From Paulinella micropora (taxonomy: Eukaryota; Cercozoa; Imbricatea; Euglyphida; Paulinellidae): DNA of 64,000 nt. A program made the position numbers and the translations under genes. The notes under the pieces were generated by a model. The model saw only the letters and a program-made list of their open reading frames with translations. It was not told the DNA's origin and ran no database searches. The DNA is taken from NCBI GenBank assembly GCA_019918135.1, contig WBZZ01001258.1, forward strand, positions 112,256-176,255, written 5' to 3'. Below are positions 28,360-38,671 of the stretch, piece by piece; the stretch's first letter is position 1, and the number at the start of each line of letters is the position of its first letter.

Positions 28360-29145
28360 TTATTTAAACCAAGCAAAAAAAAGCATTGTCTGATTTGTTT
28401 TTGTACGGGGGGGGGGGGGGGGGGCTGCGCGCTTATCGTTTCGCAGTGGGGTGCAGAAAGCCATCTGCCAGCCTTCGTTGACGACACCAAAGATGCCAAA
28501 GGGCCAGATCAGGCACACGGTACTGCCCGCCACCTTGCCGTACACTTCCCACACGTACAGAGACGCGGACATGTAGAGGAACATAATGCCCAAGAGAGTG
28601 GTGAAGACGGGCGCCCCCAGCGGTGTCTGAAAACGAGCCATAAACTGCAAAGACTCCCTTTCATCGTACGCGCCGAGAAACAGAGAGGCAACGCCACTGA
28701 GCATAAGAGCAAACCACGTGTTGCCCGAAGCCATCCACGTCCAGAGCACGTAATACTGGGTGATGAAAGAAGCTGGTAGTTTGTCGTTCTGGGGCAGCGC
28801 GGGTAGCATAGCAAAGGTGATGGTGAAGAGCAGAGCGCCGCAGATGGCAGTGTTGGACCAGTTGCTTAAAAGTGCTTCTTTCTTGCGCACGGACGAGCCA
28901 TGCCCCATAATGAGCAAGCCCAGCTTGGCAGACAGTCGGATCCCGCCGACAAAGCACAAGATCTGCAGCAGCATGCACGGAATCGAAACCCAAACAATAG
29001 ATTCTAGCCCCGTCATTTTCCAGTCGGCATACGCATCGTTGAACATCGCTACCGCGAAAGCGCAACCTGACGGCCCGAAGCCGGAGAGCCAGACAAACCC
29101 CCACCGCCGCCACCTAGACAGGCGTGACTCATGGTTCGTCGTCAT
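28360..29145 (-). CDS. Multi-pass membrane protein, ~261 aa
   Basis: The ATG is at 29,145. Hydrophobic segments lie near residues 13-32, 50-70, 97-116, 130-155 and 176-215 (one or two), giving five or six membrane spans. The last ~20 residues are read through the G17 run at 28,408-28,424 and may be wrong in frame. A large ORF of this kind might be a channel, transporter or envelope protein; no family is recognised. Its start overlaps the end of a small upstream ORF. Confidence 0.6.
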   Translation of the reverse strand: MTTNHESRLSRWRRWGFVWLSGFGPSGCAFAVAMFNDAYADWKMTGLESIVWVSIPCMLLQILCFVGGIRLSAKLGLLIMGHGSSVRKKEALLSNWSNTAICGALLFTITFAMLPALPQNDKLPASFITQYYVLWTWMASGNTWFALMLSGVASLFLGAYDERESLQFMARFQTPLGAPVFTTLLGIMFLYMSASLYVWEVYGKVAGSTVCLIWPFGIFGVVNEGWQMAFCTPLRNDKRAAPPPPPRTKTNQTMLFFAWFK

Positions 29146-29317
29146 GCGTGGCGACAGCGCTATTCTCTAGTACTTCCAATTCGGCGTCTGCGGGGGACAG
29201 TGTACGGTGATTGTTGGGGGTTGAGGGGCGACGAGCGGCAATCGGGGCCTCCTCCTCCTCCTCTTCCCTAATGGTGTCCATGTACGAATAAGTTACAGGC
29301 TTTCGCGGGTTCTTCAC
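29129..29317 (-). CDS. Small acidic ORF overlapping the next start
   Basis: 62 codons from 29,317, or 50 from the internal ATG at 29,281. It is rich in Glu (six in a row near residue 20) and Pro/Ser, probably disordered. Its last 17 bases overlap the first codons of the membrane-protein gene in another frame. It could be a small gene or an upstream ORF that tunes the next gene. Confidence 0.3.
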   Translation of the reverse strand: MKNPRKPVTYSYMDTIREEEEEEAPIAARRPSTPNNHRTLSPADAELEVLENSAVATHDDEP

Positions 29318-29464
29318 GCTTGTACCCCTCCCCTCCTCTCTTCTGGCTATGGTTACTATATATACACATTGCTATTTTCCGCCGGCAAAGCAGGTAAGCA
29401 AGAGAGCAAGCCTTTCTGTCCTCCTCTTCCCCCCCCTCCTCTCATCCTTTGTTTCTTGTGGGCC

Positions 29465-30839
29465 ATGGCGGGTTTGTACGAGGGGCTGTCGCTCGGGCTG
29501 ACGTTGTTGCTGGTCTTGTCGGACGTGTATTTCCTAGCTTCGTCTTCTTCTTCGGCCTTGCTCAGGCTCTTGGCATGGGCTACGCTCACGGGCTGGCTAA
29601 TTTGTGAGTTGGCCTGGCAGAGCTACCTTAGGTCCGTCCACCGCAAGATGATCGAACACTGGCGGCTAGAGCGCAGCCGTAGCTGTCCAGGCAATCTTGA
29701 CCTGCTGTCGTGCTGGGAATTTTTCCGCCAGGCCGACGCTCGCCAGATCGAGGCTGCCGTGGCTCCTCTGGTCGACTTTCGCGCTTTGGGCGTGTGTTCG
29801 GACCAAGAATTGCGCCAGGTGTTCTGTGACATCTTGTGCGCTGGCGTAGCCGGGGAACGGGCGCGGAAGAGGCGGTTAGTCTTGGCGCGGAAACTGGTGG
29901 CAGCAGTGAGGCGTCATTTCCCGCGGGGCCGCGAAACGGACCACGCCCGCAGCTTGGCAGTGTCTATTTGGAAGCTGCGGCCCCACGCGCTGGACTTGCC
30001 CTGGATCACGAACCGCCTAATGTACGCTTTGGACTCGCTTCTGTACGCCTACGTCTGTTGGCAGGGTCGGGCGGCCTGGCAGGCCCGCGACGACGCAGAC
30101 GCTGATTTTCCGCTGGTGCTTCGCGGCCCCGTGCGTCCGGGTTCGCGCGTGGTGTTGCTGTTCCACGGCGCCACCTGTAAGTTTGTTACGAGCCATCCCC
30201 GCCAGCGAGGTGGTGGTAGCGCCCGTCTTTGCTCCGCTCTGGTACTTTGGCGAACTCACCGCAACGAGCTCGGGCGTCACCCTCGACGGCTGCTTGGCTC
30301 GGCTACACGCCTACCTACAGAGCCGGAGCGTCAGGGAAATTAGTATCGTGGGGTGGTCGTTAGGGGCTGTGGTGAGCCACGGCTTCCTGCAAAGGTATGG
30401 CAATAGCTACCGCGTCCGGGCCAGCGTCATGATCGAGCCAGTGCTGTCGGTGGCTGCATGCACGTTGGCGTACAGTGTTGTCTGCCAGCCGTTCTCACGG
30501 ATCGTGTCGATCCTGACACGGCGCGGCGGGTCGTCGAACCCCTGGGTATCCAAGCTTTTTGCCGCCTTTCTCATGCATGAAAAGCTAGGCCGTTGCTACT
30601 TTAAGTTTCTGCCCTATCGCTTCTGTTTCTGGCCTCACTGCTCGCGCAATCTGCTGGACTCTCCGAGCACTCTCTTCTTGCTCTCGGCCCAGGATCCCCT
30701 AACCTACTGCGACCTGCCCTACCTGTCCACAATGTTCCCACAGAGCTTTATTCGTACAGAACCGGGCTTTCATGGATCTTGGCTCGGCCGGGCCAGCCTA
30801 GCCGCCCTGATTGAGCGCTGGCTCTCGACAGATAGATAG
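29465..30839 (+). CDS. Alpha/beta-hydrolase-like membrane-anchored protein, frameshifted
   Basis: The ATG at 29,465 begins a hydrophobic segment (residues ~5-50, one or two membrane helices). A basic helical region follows, then VVLLFHGA (near 30,150-30,175), the strand/HG oxyanion motif of alpha/beta hydrolases. The frame then breaks near 30,180. In the new frame the nucleophile elbow GWSLGAVVSHG and a late His (GFHGSW) complete a Ser-Asp-His lipase/esterase set, up to TAG 30,839. Together these predict a membrane-bound lipid hydrolase. The break is a single-base change, so it may be recent or a sequencing error. Confidence 0.65.
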
Positions 30840-31090
30840 GACTGAAGCCCCGGGAGCGCCGCCTTTCTTGGCCGCATCACAGTAGCACAGCGCCAAGATT
30901 AAAACTTTGTCGAGGATGTTTTTCATTAATTCTTTGTGTGTGCCTCTTTCCTTTCCCTTTTCTAGTTGGGGAATGGGAAAGTTGAGAGAGGAAAAAAAAG
31001 GGGGTAAGAGTTTGACAATGGAGAGAGAGAGAAAAGGGGGTACGGAAAACACAAAAAGAGAGTGGCATCTTGTTGTCCGAACATTTGTAA

Positions 31091-31234
31091 ATGGCAGTGA
31101 GTGCTAAAGAGAGCGACAGTGCCGCCTCACTGACGCTAACTGCGTCACAGCATGGCGCAGACGGCTTTTTACATCTAAGCCTGCGCGAGACAGGCCGCTG
31201 CTTAGAGGTTGAAGCGACGAATGCATACAAGTAG
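31091..31234 (+). CDS. Small ORF, 47 aa
   Basis: From ATG 31,091 to TAG 31,234. It encodes an Ala/Ser/Leu-rich peptide with a plausible protein composition (DGFLHLSLRETGRCLEV). It stands alone in a ~500-base gap after the hydrolase gene. The gap is otherwise GA-rich with no other gene. It is either a true small gene or a remnant. Confidence 0.3.
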   Translation: MAVSAKESDSAASLTLTASQHGADGFLHLSLRETGRCLEVEATNAYK

Positions 31235-31335
31235 ATGCACAAGTGTGCCAGACAAATCTCTGTTGAGGCTTTAACCCTGCCCCTTCCTTCCTCTTTTCTT
31301 AGCTCGCACAAGCGGGCTCGGCATGTCCTCATGTC

Positions 31336-31488
31336 CTAGGGGGATGCACGCCCTAGGGTCCGAATAGCCGTGATTTTCTTCTTAATCGAAGCAATTTCCA
31401 GCTCCTTGGCTTGCTCTATCCTGGCGATTCCCAATTCCTTTGCCTGCAGTTCCACTAGTCGCCCCTTTAAAACTAGTTTCTTTTCGTG
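31336..31488 (-). pseudogene. Coiled-coil gene fragment
   Basis: A 50-codon frame without ATG, bounded by TGA and TAG. It encodes a Lys/Glu/Leu/Ile heptad-like helix (ELQAKELGIARIEQAKELE). Such helices are common near KilA-N/Bro-type viral DNA-binding proteins. It is probably the 3' end of a lost gene. Confidence 0.4.
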
Positions 31489-31625
31489 TCAAAATAGATG
31501 TTTGCACTGCTTTTTACTTAAGCTCAATTAATATAAATTTTCCTATCTTTGTTAGGGACCTTTGTGATTTCGCCTGGAGCCAAACATTATATAGAAAACA
31601 AAAAGAACCCTTAGCAAACCTATTT

Positions 31626-32988
31626 TTACCACATTTCTAAGTCATCCAGACTTACATCTCGCTGAACCTTTTTGCGCACGTACTGTGCAAACAACAAGGC
31701 GTGACGTGCCGCCGTCACGGTGATATACTGAGCCTTGGCCGCGGACCACCACCCGCCAAATTCGGTATTGAAGACTTCAGGCATGATGGCGTAGTTGCGC
31801 GGGTGGTCTAGCCCACCGACAGACGCGGGGATGATGTGATCAACGTGCCAGGCGAGCTTACGGCGGCCTTTGTCATCGAAATAATCGCGCAGCAAAGGGT
31901 TCTTTTTGTTTTTCTTTATCCAACTCCGAACCTGGCCACGCGACATGAAGCGTTTGGTATTTTTGAGTGGGTTGACATAACCCAAGTAAAGCGGTGCTAC
32001 CTTTACCTCGGAGGGCTTATAAAGCGATTTCATCTTTGTTAGGATTTGCCGCAAAACGCGTTTCCCTGATGGATTTGATATATCTTCTTCTTCCCACCTA
32101 TTTAAGTTGTCCAGAGGAAGCACAGCCTCTTGTTTTGCCTTGTGTTTTGGTTTAGTGCGTAAGTCCTTGTCCGCCTTGCAGCGCTTGGGTTTACGCAAAG
32201 CTGTGTCGTGGGCAGTGCTGCTTGTAGGCGCAGATTGGCGGGCCACCTCTTGCGTGTCGACCATTGATCGCTCTTGCATCTCTGTCTCAACCTTGCCTGC
32301 CCGTTCTGCGAGCTGGGTAGATATTACTATGAGCGCCGGCTTTCCATCGTCTGTAGTCACAGTCGGGGCGGTTGCTGCGAGCAACAGATTTGCCAAACTT
32401 GCCTTGTTTTTGCCGTTTGAAGTCAGCGCCCGCGCACATATTGCAAACAGTACACTACGAAAACTCTTGGAGGCACGAGGCTGCAGAAGTATTTTTATGA
32501 TTTCCGAAAGGTTGGCAACTGCTACAGGGCGCCCGGTACCACCAGCGGACATAGGGAATACTGCCTCTTTGTCTGTCGCTGCGTCGTTTTTTCTTCGAAT
32601 ATACTTCCAAATATCACGTGCCTTACTATCGTCGCAGTTCAAAAACGTTTGGATGACCTGTCTGATCCAAAATGATCCGTCCGCAGTTCTTAGAACACCT
32701 TTTGAGGTAAGCATTTCCTCAATGTAAGATGCTATTTCTGAAAATCCAGGAAAGACCATCTGAGTGTTGCCAGATTCATAAAGCACTGGTGTCAGCTCAG
32801 TGGCGGAGGTCTCGGCAAGAGTTTGCTCCAGCCTCGGTTTTTTAATACTAGGCTCGCCCACGTCATGCTGTGAGTCTATTTCCTTTTTTTTTGCCTGGTT
32901 CTGCCACCTGAGCGTCACCTGTTTTACGCGTCACCGGTGCCACCGCTGGTGGCAGCCCGACGGCAAGAGTACTGGTCTGGCTGGACAT
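31626..32988 (-). CDS. HNH endonuclease-domain protein, frameshifted near the N-terminus
   Basis: The likely ATG is at 32,988. The first ~35 codons are in another frame from the rest and join it if the T9/A9 run at 32,884-32,892 were one base shorter. The main body (430 codons) has a helical N-terminal part, a basic linker with KPKRCK, and a C-terminal HNH motif: HVDHIIPASVGG, then NYAIMPEVFN (about residues 358-385). HNH proteins nick or cut DNA; in giant viruses they are often selfish homing-type or repair-linked. The lower GC content relative to the left-hand genes fits acquisition. Confidence 0.65.
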
Positions 32989-33227
32989 TTTACTTTGTTC
33001 GATTCTTTTAAGATTGATTTATGACTAAAGAGGTTTTATTGATGAGCGAAGAGAAGGAGAGGAAGAATAGAAGAAAGGGAAGCATTTCTGTTGTCTACTC
33101 GAATCGGAAGGCCCTCCCCCTTCCCCTTTCTCGCTTTTCTCCCGATCATTTATTCTGGGTTTTACTCTCATAATCAAGATTAAAATTTAATCTGCCCGTA
33201 CTTCTCATTATTATTTGCTTTAGTTAT

Positions 33228-33577
33228 GTGACAGTGTTGCAACCAAAAAAGGCGGTACTATCTGGGTTTACCTGCAACATTGTCTTTTTCGCGAGCTCTG
33301 GTAGAAAAGTAGTTGTGTATATTGGTGACACTGGGGCACATTCCATCGATTATCTCGTTGCCAAAAATAATTTCTTTTCGCAAGTGGCAGGCAGCGACGA
33401 TGATAAATAGACTTGGCTAGAGATAGTGAGCTGGAGTCGACGGTCGGGCACGAAATTCTGGGAGACGATGTTTTTCCTTTTACGCTCGACGAGCCAAGGA
33501 GGTTAGTTCAAGTTGGAACGCAAGAGTACGAGTTGCGTACAGAAAGGCGTAGACAAGCACAGAAAGGGGTTAGATAA
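33228..33577 (+). CDS. Small hypothetical protein, frameshifted in an A run
   Basis: Sixty codons from ATG 33,228 end at TAG. A second frame continues to TAA 33,577 if the A3 run near 33,406 had one more A, giving ~115 residues with an acidic middle and basic C-terminus. The segment VYIGDTGAHS recalls retroviral-type aspartic proteases, but no second flap or hydrophobic motif is seen, so this is not called. Function unknown. Confidence 0.4.
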
Positions 33578-34379
33578 GAGGCAAAGGAGGAAGAGAGAAC
33601 AATAACTGTCTTTGTCCTCGTCGTCGTCCCGGTTTGACAAGGTGTGGAAGACGGAAGGGGCGCAGGGCAGGTCAAGAAAGTACAAAAAAAAAAGTATTTT
33701 CAACCGGAGTCTCTCGATAAAGGAAAAAAAAGACGCGAGGGATAGAGAAGAAATGCGTCGAAAAAGTACAATTTCTTTTTTATTAAAAGCTTGACACTGT
33801 CTTACACTTGACCCCGAAAACTAAGAGAGGCAGAAATTCGTTTAATTGTTCTCATTAAAAAAAGACATCACATAAAAAACAATTTACAACGTGTGCCTTC
33901 TTGTGCTGTCGGCACGGGGCTGGTCGTAAAAGAAGAGGGGTGTCGCGACGTCTTTGTACTCACTGTTCTTTTTGTTGTTTGAGCAGTACCGCGCCCGCTA
34001 CCCCAGCGTATTGTTGCCGAAGCGGATTTACAGTTCCTTTTCTCTGTTTTGTAGATACTTTACATGTGTAAGGTTATTTTTTTTCTGCTATAGCACAGCG
34101 GTAACTGTCGGCCGATCAATTCTTGGTCGACCTCCTCTTCTTGCAAATTCTGTTTTGCCGTCGTGGTCTGAACCTCTGCGACGAGCTCGGGCGTCACCAC
34201 AGATAGATAGGGCTGAATTCTTGAGGACACACACGCGCCAAATTTAGCAGGGGCCGCTCGGAGGAAGTGGGAAGAGAAGGCGAAGGAGAGGAGAGGAGAG
34301 TTTTCCTCTCTTTTCTCTCTTTCTTCCCTCTCTCTCTTCTTTTTTTACACGGAAATTTGTCGCCCAAGACAGCCTTTTG
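33578..34379. other. ~800-base gene-poor region with gene fragments
   Basis: No intact gene. Bases ~34,100-34,140 resemble part of the gene at 42,577 (GTCGGCCGATCAATTCT shared). Bases 34,168-34,215 join pieces matching two separate parts of the hydrolase gene (near 30,256 and 30,827). Bases ~33,965-34,015 resemble fragments at 45,211 and 46,486. The rest is GA/CT-rich. The region reads as a duplication scrapyard. Confidence 0.55.
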
Positions 34380-35113
34380 ATGTTGTTGCTGCTCGTGTGC
34401 TGGCTCTGCGCAGTTCCGGGCAAGCTGACCTTGAACAGCGACACTATCACGTTCGGCAGCGCCAACCTTACGCTCGGCCCGGATGCTGTTGGTTTGTTGG
34501 TCGACGGGATCAGCGTGCGCGAGCTGGCGGCCCAAGTAGCGGCGCTGCAGGTTACCGTAGCTACGCAAAGCCAGCACCTCCGCGAGCTCGAGGCAGTCGT
34601 GCACACCCCAAAACTGTGTCTCGAGGAGCTCGGTGCACAACAAGCACTAGTTCAGAACTTAGCCAGCAGCTCGAACGCCACTTTCGGGCGCGTGACAGGC
34701 TAGGATGGTCTCTGGCGAAAGGCGCTGGCTCTCGCAACAGCAATGCTTGGTATTCGCTAGCGTATGGCAACGGAATGTTTGTAGCAGTCGGCTCCGGAGG
34801 GTTGAGCAACGAGTCGGCCATGTCGTCGCCTGAGGGACGGAGCTGGACGATCCGTCGCACACCGCTGGGGTGTAATTGGGCCGATATCGTGTTTGGTGCC
34901 GGTCTGTTCGTGGCGGTAGGGACCAATGGCGCCACCGGCAATCACGAACGGCGTCCTGACCTCGGCGGAAGGCCTAGTCTGGCAGCCGCGCGGGGTGGCG
35001 CGTATAGGGGAATGGCACGCTGTCGCGTTCGGTGCTGGCGTGTTTGTGTCCCTGAGCATACTAAGGCCAGACCTGTCTACCTCCCTGCAGGCCACTATGT
35101 TTTCGGTTGATTT
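34380..35113 (+). pseudogene. Secreted beta-propeller-repeat gene, broken and truncated
   Basis: The ATG at 34,380 starts a signal peptide (MLLLLVCWLCAVPG), then a Leu/Val-rich helical stretch with heptads. After a frame break near 34,700 come repeats of the type W..AYGNGMFVAVG..G..SPEGRSW, found in secreted propeller-like proteins of protists and giant viruses. A second break lies near 34,930 and the third repeat ends where repeat DNA begins (~35,100). Only about three blades remain, fewer than the six or seven of a closed propeller. It is therefore probably non-functional. Confidence 0.55.
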
Positions 35114-35313
35114 TTTAGCGCGCCCCTGCCTTCCCCTTCCCCTCTGTTCTCTTTCCCCTCTCTTTTTTTTCTGGCAAGAGTATTTTTTTTCTTTCTCTCT
35201 TCTTTTGCGACAGAAAATTTCTCGCATGTGTGCGCCCCTGGGCATGATATGGCAGAAAAATGCATTATTACCACAAACGCCTGGAAACGCCGGCTTCTTC
35301 GACCATATATCAC
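35114..35313. repeat. MITE-like hairpin repeat, copy A1
   Basis: It contains TAGCGCGCCCCTGCC, CT-rich DNA and an imperfect palindrome at ~35,244-35,312 (TGATATGG..., ...CCATATATCA). It is the most diverged copy of the family described for 41,370. It replaces the end of the propeller gene and provides the leader of the ankyrin gene. Confidence 0.5.
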
Positions 35314-36615
35314 ATGCCCCCAACCGCCAAGTCACCGGCGCTAGAATGGACCGACCACGACCGCTACGTCAACCAACCGTGGCCCAACGTGGAGACGCCG
35401 ACGTTGTGCGCACTGGCACTCATACCCTCCAACAAAGCCGAGATCGAACGCGCGTTGCCGAATATCAATCAGGCGCTCGTAGCCTTCCACCGTAGCCTGC
35501 AAGCGGTCGACGACAGGCTCCAACGACAGAGACAGCAATTGGCAGTGCTCGTAGCACAAGAAAAAAAATACCGCCAATGGCTAATAGAGCAGGAGCTGGA
35601 CCAAGAGAAGGCGCGGTTTTACGAGGTGCTCGAGCAAGTCAGGCAAGCCTGTGAAGAGCGCCGAAAAAAGGTGCTCTACCAACGGCTGGGCGAGCTGGCC
35701 ACGCAGTCTAATGCTGCCTTGTGTGACGACGAGGTTGGCGGGAAATATCTGGGGGGGTTGCATACGCTAATTTCAACAGTACTGGCCAGGGACATCGATT
35801 TGCAAAAAGATGTGCTGGCTAGCTTGCGCCCTGTGCTGCATAACCGGTACACTCGGGTTGCGCTGGACAGATTTGGCACGTTCAGCCGGATTGTACATGC
35901 AGTGCTAAGCACGTGGGAGGTCTGCATAGATACACCCATCACCTTGGGTGAGGAAGCTGGCCGGGGCACCACGCTACTGATGCAACTGGTACGTTCTGGC
36001 CCGAGCGAACACGCAATCTGGGTCCTGCGCCGTGGGGCAGACCCTAATTTCATCGACCGAGAACGAAATCGCAGCGTTCTGACGGCAGCTCTGGACCACA
36101 CAGACGACCTCGCGGGCTGCGTGCGCTTGGTCACCGAGCTCGTTTCGTCGCCCAAGATAACGCCAGTGACGGTCGGGCGGGGCCTGTTGTGGCTGTGCAG
36201 GTCTTGGTACACACCCTCCCACAACGCACACTTCCGTGATAGACGCAGTGTTTTCAGGCGCAGGCTGCTAAGGTCCATGCTCGTTGCAGACAACGCCCGT
36301 GCGCTCCTCATGGTCTATGATCGGCAGCACGGGTGTACGGGGCTGCTACAGGAAATATACTATACATCTCCCCTAGCTGTTCCCGTCCTGGATGTGTCTG
36401 AGCTGTACTTTCTACTTCACTATTTGCACGACCATCAGCCTAACACAAGCACCACCACACGCCACCAGCTGTTGCGCATACCTTCTTCAGCGCAAATACG
36501 TGACAGGCTGCATTCCGACCTGCAGCGCGCGATGCAGACTCGTTTGTACCGGACCGACGACAGGTTCCGACAACGTGTGGACCAGTACCTCACTGAAATA
36601 AATCTCATATCCTGA
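35314..36615 (+). CDS. Coiled-coil and ankyrin-like protein, 433 aa
   Basis: The ATG at 35,314 (MPPTAKSP) lies just past the hairpin repeat; the longer open frame is inside the repeat. Residues ~45-140 are a Gln/Glu/Arg-rich coiled coil. Residues ~215-275 hold ankyrin-like units (GTTLLMQLVRSGPSEHAIWVLRRGADPNFID and a second partial). The rest is helical. Ankyrin proteins of giant viruses bind host proteins, often with a ubiquitin-ligase adaptor. Here no F-box or PRANC domain is seen. Intact. Confidence 0.6.
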   Translation: MPPTAKSPALEWTDHDRYVNQPWPNVETPTLCALALIPSNKAEIERALPNINQALVAFHRSLQAVDDRLQRQRQQLAVLVAQEKKYRQWLIEQELDQEKARFYEVLEQVRQACEERRKKVLYQRLGELATQSNAALCDDEVGGKYLGGLHTLISTVLARDIDLQKDVLASLRPVLHNRYTRVALDRFGTFSRIVHAVLSTWEVCIDTPITLGEEAGRGTTLLMQLVRSGPSEHAIWVLRRGADPNFIDRERNRSVLTAALDHTDDLAGCVRLVTELVSSPKITPVTVGRGLLWLCRSWYTPSHNAHFRDRRSVFRRRLLRSMLVADNARALLMVYDRQHGCTGLLQEIYYTSPLAVPVLDVSELYFLLHYLHDHQPNTSTTTRHQLLRIPSSAQIRDRLHSDLQRAMQTRLYRTDDRFRQRVDQYLTEINLIS

Positions 36616-36660
36616 GAAACACAGTTTCCGAGGCCAACGGACAGACAGCGCATCTTGAAT

Positions 36661-37740
36661 CCGGCCGGGGTAGTACATCTTAGACTTCCCGGGGAAACAG
36701 CCGCAAGCGCTAAATTTAGCGCTTACGGCTGTACTTGCGCCAAAAAGAAAATTGCACACAGACACTAGGCTGGACCGTCCTCCCCCTTCCCTCTCACATT
36801 CATCGCCCCCTCTCACCTTCATCGCCCCTCTCACTTTCGTCGCCCCGCTCCCCTTTGCTCTGCACCTCTTTGTTTCTAGGGAAGGTCAAAGGCTCGAAAA
36901 CCAAATTCGTGCGAGTAAAAAGACCCGCTGGTTTATCTCTCCGTGGGAAAACGTCCGATTTTTCTGTTAGCCTCTGAATTTAGCGCCAAATCCAGCAGAG
37001 GCCGTTCCAGGGGATACGGTCCGGCCGGAACAGTAACGTCCTTAGCTTTCCCGGGGAAACGGCCGTAAGCGCTAATTTAGCGCTTACGGCTGTACTTGCG
37101 AAAAAAGAAAATCGCACATAGACACTAGGCTGGACCGTCCTCCCCCTTCCCTCTCACTTTCGTCGCCCCTCTCACATTCGTCGCCCCTCTCACTTTCGTC
37201 GCCCCGCTCCCCTTTGCTCTGCACCTCTTTGCCTCTAGGGAAGGCCAAAGGCTCGAAAACCATTTTCGTACGAGTAAAAAGGCCTGCTGGTTTCTCCCCT
37301 GGCGAGAAAACTTCCGATTTCTCTGTTAGCCTCTGAATTTAGCGCCAAATTCAGCAGAGGCCGTTCCAGGGGATACGGTCCGGCCGGAGACAGTAACGTC
37401 CTTAGCCTTCCCGGGGAAACGGCCGTAAGCGCTAATTTAGCGCTTACGGCTGTACTTGCGAAAAAAGAAAATCGCACACAGACATTAGGCTGGACCGTCC
37501 TCCCCCTTCCCTCTCACTCTCGTCGCCCCTCTCACATTCATCGCCCCTCTCACATTCGTCGCCCCTCTCACATTCGTCGCCCCGCTCCTCTTTGCTCTGC
37601 ACCTCCTTGCTTCTAGGGAAGGTCAGAGGCTCGAAAACCATTTTTCTGCAAGTAAAAAGACCCGCCGGTTTCTCTGTCCCCCCCTCTCCCCCCCCCGCGG
37701 GAAAATGTCCGATTTTTCTGTTTGCTTCCGGAACGGCCCC
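36661..37740. repeat. Tandem array of three ~360-bp units
   Basis: CCGGCCGG begins units at 36,661, 37,021 and 37,380, period 359-360. Each unit has a palindrome with 14-bp arms (GCCGTAAGCGCTAA/TTAGCGCTTACGGC; 37,062-37,090 and 37,422-37,450, imperfect in unit 1), an A-rich stretch, and an 18-bp minisatellite of CTCTCACATTCGTCGCCC type. On the minus strand the minisatellite reads GDECER, but no convincing gene is seen. It fills the gap between the genes at 36,615 and 37,863. Confidence 0.85.
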
Positions 37741-37862
37741 TGCAAAATCTGGCGCCAAATTTAGCAGGGGCTTTGGTACCGTAGGGTCCTCGTTATCAGG
37801 CTGCTGAAGGAGTCAAACATTTCCAACGCCAAAGGAAGGCTAGCACGGGTCTAGCCGTTTTA

Positions 37863-38126
37863 TTATAGAGCGACGGACGCCTTACAACAGCTGTGCACGC
37901 TCATGAAGCTGCAAGAACTAGATTTGTTAAACTTCAGGCCCTTCTCGCTAAGCAAAATATCTTTTACCGTCCCGCACTCCACGAATTGCGTCTGAATTAA
38001 AATCCGACAAAGTCCTGCTCGGATTGCAACTGAGAAATAGAGAGAAACGAAAAAGGCCAACCAATGCGCGCTTTGCCGGTGTACAGAAAAATGTTTAATA
38101 AAGAAATCCTTGACAAAGTCTGACAT
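37863..38126 (-). CDS. Small hydrophobic protein, 87 aa
   Basis: The ATG at 38,126 starts a protein with a probable membrane segment (residues ~20-38, HWLAFFVSLYFSVAI) and several Cys near the end. Degraded copies of its 5' half lie at about 44,655-44,800, 45,150-45,195 and 46,250-46,315, so it belongs to a duplicated family. No function is recognised. Confidence 0.45.
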   Translation of the reverse strand: MSDFVKDFFIKHFSVHRQSAHWLAFFVSLYFSVAIRAGLCRILIQTQFVECGTVKDILLSEKGLKFNKSSSCSFMSVHSCCKASVAL

Positions 38127-38139
38127 GTTGGCACTCCCC

Positions 38140-38450
38140 GGTCGACCCAAGAGTGCTCCAAGACTTGATGCCTTTTTCAGCAGTATCATGTAGTAGCGCC
38201 AAACTTGGCAACAAATCTTGGGGTGGAGGGGGGGGGGGGACGAGCAGAACCTCTATAAAAAAGATTCTGGCGCGCACTTCTCTCTTCCTTCCCCCTTCCC
38301 CTCTTCTCTCCCTTTCCCCTGCGTTGTTCTTTAAGTCCCCCTGGGCTCAGGGGGCTCAAGGGCCCAAAAAAAGAGGAATAACAATAGGGGCGGGGCGCTC
38401 CACCCCCCCTCCTTCTCAGCACACGCGGACGTGATTTGCTCTGCAGTTCG
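38140..38450. repeat. MITE-like repeat, copy A2
   Basis: Left half of the palindrome lost. It keeps GATGCCTTTTTCAGCAGTATCATGTAG, AGCAGAACCTC, GGCGCGCACTT, the CT tract, CCCCCTGGGCTCAGGGGGCTC (38,336-38,356) and the GGGGCGGGGCGCTCC/C-run end. It lies upstream of a RING-gene remnant, as copy A3 lies upstream of the intact RING gene. Confidence 0.7.
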
Positions 38451-38454
38451 GTAG

Positions 38455-38575
38455 ATGGCCGTGGCGCGTGTCGTCGTCGGGGTACCGCGCGGCCGCGTCC
38501 TGCCGTATAGCCGGAGGCGACTGCGCTCGGCACGTTCAACGCCAAAGCCTAAACTCTTTATTCAAGCTAGAAGAC
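38455..38575 (+). pseudogene. Remnant of a RING-gene N-terminus
   Basis: It begins ATGGCCGTGGCGCGTGTCG and encodes MAVARVVVGVP like the RING gene at 41,913, then diverges. No RING finger follows. It is a duplicated and decayed 5' end. Confidence 0.6.
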
Positions 38576-38671
38576 TCCCTCTCTTCCCTTACGCCATTTA
38601 CTCCTTGTTGGTGTGTTTTATTTTCTATCTTGTATGTTCTCTCTCTTCTAGGCTTCTGCTCTAGTGATACC

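Noticed and set aside
30877-31332. 151-codon minus-strand frame
   Set aside because: It crosses GA/CT-rich spacer and its composition is repeat-like; the small plus ORF at 31,091 reads better.
33228-33410. Retroviral-type aspartic protease
   Set aside because: Only DTGA is seen; no flap, no second motif and no retroelement genes nearby.
36735-37807. Small ORFs with GDECER repeats in the 360-bp array
   Set aside because: They follow the minisatellite period, differ between units and lack a consistent start or end.
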